Origin: Clavelina lepadiformis
Lineage: Eukaryota; Chordata; Ascidiacea; Aplousobranchia; Clavelinidae
Assembly (NCBI RefSeq): GCF_947623445.1
Contig: NC_135244.1
Coordinates: 18,476,860 to 18,540,859, forward strand
DNA length: 64,000 bases
Direction: 5' to 3'
Position numbers and translations under genes: made by a program. Below the pieces are notes generated by a model, which did no database searches, had not been told where the DNA came from, and saw nothing but the letters and a program-made list of their open reading frames with translations. This document shows positions 57,313 to 64,000 of this stretch, in pieces (positions within the stretch are counted from its first letter, which is position 1; each line of letters opens with the position of its first letter).

Positions 57313-60300
57313 TGCATATATTAAAAATTCAATGGTTTATCTTTGTTTGTGTAAGTTATACTTACCGTTAAAGCATAGCCAGTACCTATAGACTGTTTGG
57401 ATGCCTTTGAAGTCAATATTTTTCGTTATATTATGAACATCAAAATTTATACATAACAACGTGAAGCATTTTGATGACAACGAAACTTCTCCAATTTATG
57501 GTCCATAAGAATTTTTCGAGTTTAACGGCTTGCCGCAAAGCAAAGCCCAGTAATAGTTTTTTTTTACTACACTCAGTTAAAAGTACCAATCCACATAAAA
57601 CTTGTCTAAAATCGGATACAATTTCATGCATGTTTATAATAAAAACTATTCACAATAAATACGAAATAAGAAACGTTTATGCTAGGTAGAAAGCTAAATT
57701 CTTGGTCTGATTTTCAGCTGATATTCAGTTTTTCTACATACACTGATCTTTATTCCTTGCTGCCAGATAAATGCGCCAATCCGGTCAACAGTCATCAACG
57801 CATTGAACAGAGCGATGACATGCTCACGGTCTTAAAAAGAACAAATAAATGACTGCAAATAATTACAGTGGGTTTAGAGTACAACTACAGCAATCCTGTG
57901 AAGTACACCCTAGAATGGGAAGACTATCGAATAGTGTTTGACTTATTAGCATCAAAGTATCGTTGGCAGTGCCCTGTTGATCACAATGACGTCACTGTAG
58001 GTGATTGTGTGCAGCGACACCATGCGGACATGTGTGCATTAATTGACAGAACTTAGTAGAACGCTATAGCCTAGCTCATGATTTGCTTTCTTGTTGTACG
58101 AAGACCTTGAATGAGACTCAAAAACATTTTCTTTGGCAATGTAGCCGATTAGTCTTATAGAGTCCCTACAGCAGTTACTAAGGTTTTTGGTTCGCGACAA
58201 TATACAAGGTGTCTTTCATATTTTAGGAACTTTGTGATGTCGCATAAAGACAAAATGCAACTGAGTCAAGGCTTTAAGACATATCCAGCAAGCTTTATTA
58301 TTTCTGGACAGATGTTGTTGTTTGAAGTCTGAGCCTTGGCTGCAGTTAAATTTGCTAACAGGCAACGGCTTTGGATGTGTGCTTTGGAAAATCCAACAGA
58401 GATTCTCATAGGCATATAAAGTATGTTCTTTGTAACACGTTGAGATGACTTTCAGCCCTTTTTCTCGCGCATCCCGTTTTTCAGCTGATGAGTGGCGAAG
58501 GTGTTGTCGTGTAAGAGAACGGAGAATGGGCGCGAGTGCAGGAGTTGACCGGCAAATATAAGATTATTCAAAATGCTTCTTTCGTCCGATGTGAATGTAA
58601 TAAGTCGACAGTGTTAACGACTTTTATTTATCGCACTAGCTTCTTAGCACTGAGCGTCTGCAACGGAGACGTTTCTACAATTCTAAGCAACTGGACTTGA
58701 AAAGGCACAAAGAAAAGTTAACATGGCTCGGATTATTTTATACCAGAACGGAAAGTTGGCGCTGTGGCCGCTTGGGAAATTTCGTTTTCTTCACTGCAAA
58801 TGTTAAGGCATCGCAAAAATCTTGGTGAAACTGGTCTGGGTTTCTAGAGTAGGTGGCAGCAAATATGATGCAAACTGGTTGGTATAAGCATAGGCTTTAA
58901 TTCGGCTTTTATGAGGTTTCATCGCTTTACTGCGGGTTGCTACGAAACTGGTGTCATGAATTCGCAAGCAGTGATTAGCAAGGATAGATGTTCAGACTAC
59001 AGGGTTAAGGCAACTATACCTTTACCAAGAAATTGAATATATATGTTAGGTAATCAACATAAAGTCAATTTAAACGATTTGTTTACTTTTGTTGTTGACT
59101 TTTTAGCGTTTAGGCTTTGTCGTTTGTGCATTATTTGATTAAATAATTGTTTTTGTTAAAGGTTTTTGTCATTTAACTCTAATAAACTGTGCTTTGTGGT
59201 CAGATAAATCGATTTTTTCACGCACTTTCCAGAGCTTCGGTCATTATATCTTTAGAACCAAATCAAATAACCAAACGAATAAAGCGCTATTTTCAACTCA
59301 CGGAACAATTCAGAAGAGTGTTGAATTACAGCTTCTTAATAACATAAAAAATTTTAATTAAGTTTTGCCTACGACAGGTTTTACATATACCGTATATATA
59401 GCATATATGCTTATAAACGAAAGCGACTTTAAAGTGAGGGGCAAGTCCAAAAATAATAATAATTAATACAAGTCCAAAAATTATTAATGTTCAGAATTAG
59501 CGAGAGCGACTTTAAATTCTAAAGCAACCAATACTTTGGCCTTGTTGTATTCCAAATCGAGATCGACTGGTGCGTTATAGAAAGTTTTCCGTTCAACGCT
59601 ATAGAAAAGAACAAAAGCGCATTGAAATCGAACGCAAACATCCCTTTTTAATTGTATATTTACCAATGCTTTGTGCTACCTCAATGCTCCTTCTCGCCTA
59701 CGCAAGGGCCCGCATATAAATCTTAATTTCGGTGAAAAACGAGTTTTGTGAAAACCTGGGAACTCTTGGAAGGTTGTTTAATAAAAGGGCGGCTTCAATT
59801 TGATTTTTTCTTTCCGTTTTTGTGTGGCTTATGATCGAAGGTGATTTAAAAGCAAGGGTGTCTTTAAATAAATTTAGCCTTTTCTATAGTTCAAACTGAA
59901 CAAAAGAACGTTAAATGTATGTGCAAACATACACCTTTTAATACATATTTACTCACATATTTCTCTGTGTCATACTATCTCAACTTTTGCCCATCATCCC
60001 AGCAAAGGATCGCAAGCATATAGCGTAATTTCGACTAAATAAACCTGTATATTGTGATTGTATATTTTAAGACCTCGTCTTCATGCGGTTTACATTTAAG
60101 GAGCGGCTTATAATTTTCTAATGTTTTTTGCTGCTCATAATCAAAGGAGGTTGATATAAATGGTTTGAAAGATTTGGTAAAGATCAAGATTGAATATTTC
60201 GATCGACTCACCTGCATAATAGTCTTAATCATATTTCCAAACAATACTAGTTCTCTTGCTGTTGTCCACTAAGTACAACTAAAAATACTCTATTGGAGAC

Positions 60301-60430
60301 AAAATAATTCATGTATTTCACAATATGAATTTGGATAAAAAAAAATTCAGCTTTTTTATTTTTGTTAGATTTTTTGACTTTAATAATCAGCTTCGGTTGT
60401 TAAAGTTTTGAAGGTTGCTTTATAGTTAAA
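57313..60430. other. Gene-free stretch within the lectin cluster
   Basis: No lectin domain or other family is recognised. A frame of 62 codons at 57868-58056 has no supporting motif. Two diverged, similarly worded blocks lie near 59.58-59.67 and 59.86-59.96 kb (both contain AAAAGAAC.AAA, GCAAACAT and ATATTTAC), probably an old repeat. A short direct repeat of ACAAGTCCAAAAAT lies near 59442-59481. Confidence 0.45.
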
Positions 60431-61079
60431 ATGCGCCAAATCTTTACGACGTTTGCTCTCATCCTGGCTGTACTGCCAGTCTGGACAGGTGATATGTTAC
60501 TTATTAATAACCTTTACATGTTTCATTAACAGCTTCTAAAATAAAAATATTGATGATTTGCTCTGTTCATTTAAGGGCAATCGTAATTACATTCCATTAA
60601 TTACTTAGTAATTTGACTCACGAAGCATTACTCCAATATCAGGTGCAGTCCAGCGTACAAATTATGCTTGTGAGCATCAAACTCCGGTTCGAGTCCGTTG
60701 TCCAGCTCATTACGTCATCAATGTCAAATATGCTTTCTATGGTCGATTGGAAAAATCCAGGTGTAATAAATTAGGTCTTTTACGAAATAAATCTATATAA
60801 TGTATAAACCTATCATGCACATATATAATGTGAACAATATATAACAATGTCAATGACATGGTGAATAAACAATACTTTACTATTGACCATTTCAGATGCG
60901 GTTGGAACGAGAACAATCATTGCAAAGCAGGAAACTCTCGTTCAATTATCAAACAAAACTGCCAAAATGAAAATTCCTGCTTACTAAAAGCAGAAAACAA
61001 TATATTTGGTGATCCGTGTGGTGGTGTAGTTAAATATATCAAGCTCGTCTACGACTGCGTACCAGCAGCAGGTATGTAA
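60431..61079 (+). CDS. Signal peptide plus one SUEL-type lectin domain (lectin gene 5, or alternative 5' part of gene 6)
   Basis: Exons 60431-60488 (signal peptide ending LPVWTG), 60643-60760 (ACEH..CPAHYVI..AFYGRLEKSR) and 60896-61071 (CGWNENNHCKAGNS..FGDPCGGVVKYIK..CVPAAG). The domain has all eight Cys plus YGR and DPC. Exon 3 ends with a good donor, but reading through it gives Met and a stop at 61077-61079, a 119-aa single-domain lectin. If the donor is used, its phase-1 end fits the lectin exon at 61674, skipping the next signal-peptide exon. That would give a 317-aa three-domain protein like genes 1 and 3. It lacks a C-terminal-type domain of its own, so I favour the joined form, but sequence alone cannot decide. 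Confidence 0.82.
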
Positions 61080-61429
61080 AAATGTTTTTCGGTAAAAAGT
61101 TTTGTGAAACCAGATTTTTCAAAACTTAACATCATTTTTTTATTATTAACCAACACAACAAAAGTTATCACATTTTTTATAACAATTTTGTATTAAAAAA
61201 GAACCAGAAGGAGACTGATTTGACCGTTTGCAGCCTTTTCCAAATTTTTCTCATACCACCTACGCCGTGATTGACGTTTTAACTGCGTAGAACTGGCGCA
61301 AAAAAAATTGAATAGCTCATTAGTTAAATTTAAAATGAAACTAAAACCAGCTCGATGAAATAAGGTTTTTCTGACAGGATTTTTTTGATATTTAATTGTT
61401 AGAGTTTTGAAATTTGCTTTACTCTTAAA

Positions 61430-62681
61430 ATGCATCCAAGTTTTCTGGTGTTTCCTGCAGTGGTTATATTTCTAGTCTGGACAGGTGATAGGTTACATTT
61501 TGTATGAATTATAATCTTCATGTGTTTCAAAAATTCCATTTTTGTTTATCATCGTTTCATTCATTTAGAAAAATGTTTGATTTGTTTTCTTATATTTTGT
61601 GATTGGGAGCATCCGGTGTTTTATTCTGTCAACCATATTCACTAATTTCAATGAGTGACATTGGTCCTCTTAGGTGTTATCCGTACAAGTTTTGCTTGTG
61701 AACATCAAACTCCAGTCCGAGTTACTTGTCCGGCTCATTACGTTATCGATGTGAAATATACTTTCTATGGTCGACAGGAAAAAAGCAGGTCTAACAAATT
61801 ATTCCGATCTTTCTTGTGATAAAATTGTCTTTGTCATGTAGATCGAACTATCCTGAAATATAAATTATACTTGACTATCGACTATAAATCAGATGCGGCT
61901 GGAATGACAACAATCGTTGCAAAGCTGCGAATTCTCCATCGATCATCAAACGCAGCTGCCAACATGAAAACTCGTGCTTGTTGCGAGCGGAAAACGGTAT
62001 ATTTGGTGATCCCTGTGGTGGTGTGGTTAAATACATCAAGTTCGTTTACCAATGCGTACCAGCGGCAGGTATGTTGTGTATATTGTAGTTACAAATACGA
62101 AAAGACGACACAAAGCAAAAAAGTAATTAATAAGTGCAAGAAAAAGCTTAACGTGTTAAGTGATTTCTATACAAGAGATTCCTCTTTGTGAGTTTGCCCA
62201 TTTTCGATCCGTGTACGTTGTTCTCCAAAAAGTCTGGCACAACCAAAAATTATCTCTTCAGGGAAAAAACGACTTGCCATCGCCTGTGAACATGAACGTG
62301 ACGTGAAAGTGAATTGTCCGTATGGATACGTCATAAATGTTTATGACTCCTTTTACGGGAGAGACGATCTTACTACGTAAGAGGATATTTTTCAGTTTAG
62401 ATTCGAAATTTTGAAAGCAAATCGGTGTTTGTCATTCGAGAATACTGGTTCTCGCTTAAATACTGTAACTTGCCTGTTTTTTTAGATGTTACCGATACAG
62501 CCAAACTAACACCAACTGCAAAGCAAACGGCTCCCATCAGAAAATAGCACACACTTGCGAGCATAAAAATTCTTGTGTTCTTTCGGCCAAAAACTCCGTT
62601 TTCGGTGATCCGTGTGGTGGCGTTCGCAAGTTTATCAAGATGTCCTACTCATGCGTTCCCCAAGCATTGTGGCTGTATTGA
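61430..62681 (+). CDS. Secreted rhamnose-binding (SUEL-type) lectin with two domains, lectin gene 6
   Basis: Exons 61430-61484 (its own signal peptide, ending LVWTG), 61674-61788, 61893-62068, 62262-62376 and 62486-62681 join to 657 bp, 218 aa. Domain 1 has ACEH, YGRQEKSR, CGWNDNNRCKAANS and FGDPCGGVVKYIK; domain 2 is the C-terminal type with YGRDDLTT, CYRYSQTNTNC and FGDPCGGVRKFIK, ending ALWLY and TGA. All introns have GT-AG ends with the phase pattern of the other lectin genes. The region upstream of ATG 61430 resembles that upstream of ATG 60431 (GTTTTGAA..TTGCTTTA..TTAAAATGC), as expected if a first exon and its promoter were duplicated. The 61.4-kb exon has no acceptor, so it can only be a first exon. 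Confidence 0.9.
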
Positions 62682-62809
62682 TGTAGACTTGGAAAGAAAC
62701 CGTAGAGTAATCATGGGGAATCGTAACACGATCGATTAATTGTTTTAGATACTATATGTATACATGAATAATCATACGTTGTAATTTAATATACTAAACA
62801 ATTGTTGAA

Positions 62810-62815
62810 AATAAA
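62810..62815 (+). promoter_or_regulatory. Candidate poly(A) signal of lectin gene 6
   Basis: AATAAATGCATC, about 130 bp past the stop codon. The same block and spacing occur after the other lectin genes. Confidence 0.6.
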
Positions 62816-63608
62816 TGCATCAAAATTTATTAGTCTTTTTGCTGGTGAAAACAGTTACCGACATTTTAGGCAGCAGTGACAATAATTGGGGTAACTTTGC
62901 ACTTCTACCTATGAGCCTAAATGTTTTTGCTATTTTTTAAGTATCAAAAGGAAATGAATAAACCTAACTGAAACAGTAAAGTAGGCTAATGTCGCTAATA
63001 TAGTAGCTGTTCATTAATAATTATGGTAATTGCAATGTTGCTAATACCAAGCAATGTCCACACAAATTATTGTATAGAATTGCGCAATTTGGAAATGCAA
63101 CTGAATATGTTTTCCTGTTGAATATATCAAATTAGCTGTGTGTCCACTGTCCACCCAGAACTGGGTTAAAACAACAAATATTCCACGACAAAAATCTCCC
63201 ATTGCTTGTATATATAAGACTTTATTAATAATTAATTTGAACTTAGACAGCAAGATCTCATCGCAATATCACACGCAAAAATAAATGGTTTGTACAAAAG
63301 AACACACCAGAAATATATTAAAAAGGACAAATTACAAGCTATGGTACAAGTTCTGTGATGGCAAGCTACAGTATTGATCTTTGTACAGATAAAAGCCACT
63401 CGTACATGTAAAACGTTTCTTACGTTATGCACAATCTAGGGACAGTTTTCGATTATAAAGAAGTAGGCCTATACATGAATAGCAACATAAATCACCGGCA
63501 GTTAATTCAAATATAGTAAAGTACAGCAGACAAACTATACATCGGAATAACTTTCGTTGATTTCGAAAAATACTCTTGTGACAAAGGGCTGCGGTATAGG
63601 TTTCTATA
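62816..63608. other. Spacer between lectin gene 6 and the right-edge gene
   Basis: AT-rich. On the minus strand an AATAAA (plus-strand TTTATT at 63231-63236) could end the transcript of the right-edge gene, about 375 bp past its stop. No coding signal is seen. Confidence 0.4.
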
Positions 63609-63795
63609 CTACAAATTTATATCTTTGCTCGCTATACGAGCCAATACAGCTTCAGTGAAGGGAACGTAAGTGCCCGATATTTTATCCACAATAAACAGCG
63701 GATCTTCCTTTATTCTGTCCAGGGCGATTCCCTCCGATTTTAGCTTGATCTTAATAGGTTTGGAAGTTCCGGTTACTTCGAGAACTTTCGTGATC
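63609..63795 (-). CDS. Last exon of an unrecognised gene (partial, enters from the right edge)
   Basis: A frame of about 62 codons runs from a likely acceptor (TTTTAG before 63795) to a TAG at 63609-63611. It contains VTGTSKPIKIKLKSEG, DRIKEDPLFIVDK and a C-terminus ending ASKDINL. The composition looks like a real soluble protein: mixed charged and hydrophobic residues, no low complexity. I do not recognise the family. An ATG at 63809 would allow a 66-aa frame without splicing, but the exon reading is more natural. The rest of the gene would lie beyond 64000. Confidence 0.5.
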
Positions 63796-64000
63796 CTAAA
63801 ATGGGCCATAAGTCGAAATTAGAAATAGATTCATCTCAAAAGGTCACCGACTCATATATTAAGATAATCGGAAAGTAGTATTCTACGAAAAACTAACACA
63901 GCAGAAGCATTCTAAAATAAATATCACAACAGGTAAACCTGAGAAAAATCGGAACTGCATATTTAGGAAGATTTTTATGGCAATAACTGTAAAAGTCCTT

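Noticed and set aside
57868-58056. 62-codon frame containing WQCPVDHNDVTVGDCVQRHH
   Set aside because: It looks protein-like and has Cys-Pro, but has none of the SUEL motifs, no clear exon borders and no partner exons nearby.

Overview
The window reads as nuclear DNA of an animal: intron-rich genes with GT-AG introns, AT-rich intergenic DNA, one near-complete non-LTR retrotransposon and two short hAT-type elements. An expanded family of secreted rhamnose-binding (SUEL-type) lectins, a CCDC142 orthologue and a diphosphoinositol-polyphosphate Nudix hydrolase fit an invertebrate deuterostome. An ascidian-like chordate is my best guess, but nothing in the window proves the species.

Layout. 1-6.7 kb, minus strand: first five coding exons of an SLC6 Na+/Cl- dependent transporter of the taurine/GABA/betaine/creatine group, running off the left edge. 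6.7-21 kb: gene-poor DNA holding a 609-bp hAT-type MITE with a perfect 8-bp target duplication, a 3.2-kb APE-type LINE flanked by an 11-bp target duplication but carrying a stop and two frameshifts, and a second, 327-bp hAT-type MITE. 21.0-30.3 kb, plus strand: a 15-exon CCDC142 orthologue predicted at 1067 aa. 33.3-35.7 kb, plus strand: a five-exon DIPP-type Nudix hydrolase (NUDT3/NUDT4 family) with a complete Nudix box and an unusual cysteine-rich tail. 35.7-41.3 kb: no gene recognised.

41.3-62.7 kb: a cluster of lectin genes on both strands, assembled here exon by exon. Two three-domain genes and one two-domain gene lie on the minus strand. On the plus strand are an inverted decayed copy, a further truncated 3' fragment, and a head-to-tail pair of signal-peptide starts that together contain three domains. 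Every domain is encoded by two exons. The domain cassette begins and ends in phase 1, so domains can be gained or lost without breaking frame. Two of the minus-strand genes sit in adjacent copies of a tandem segmental duplication. The two-domain copy has a chimeric exon that matches two different exons of the three-domain copy, which is a direct footprint of domain loss or gain by recombination. This young, actively rearranging lectin array is the main point of interest.

The right edge holds the last exon of an unrecognised minus-strand gene. All exon joins were made by reading splice sites, phase and family conservation; no transcript evidence was available.
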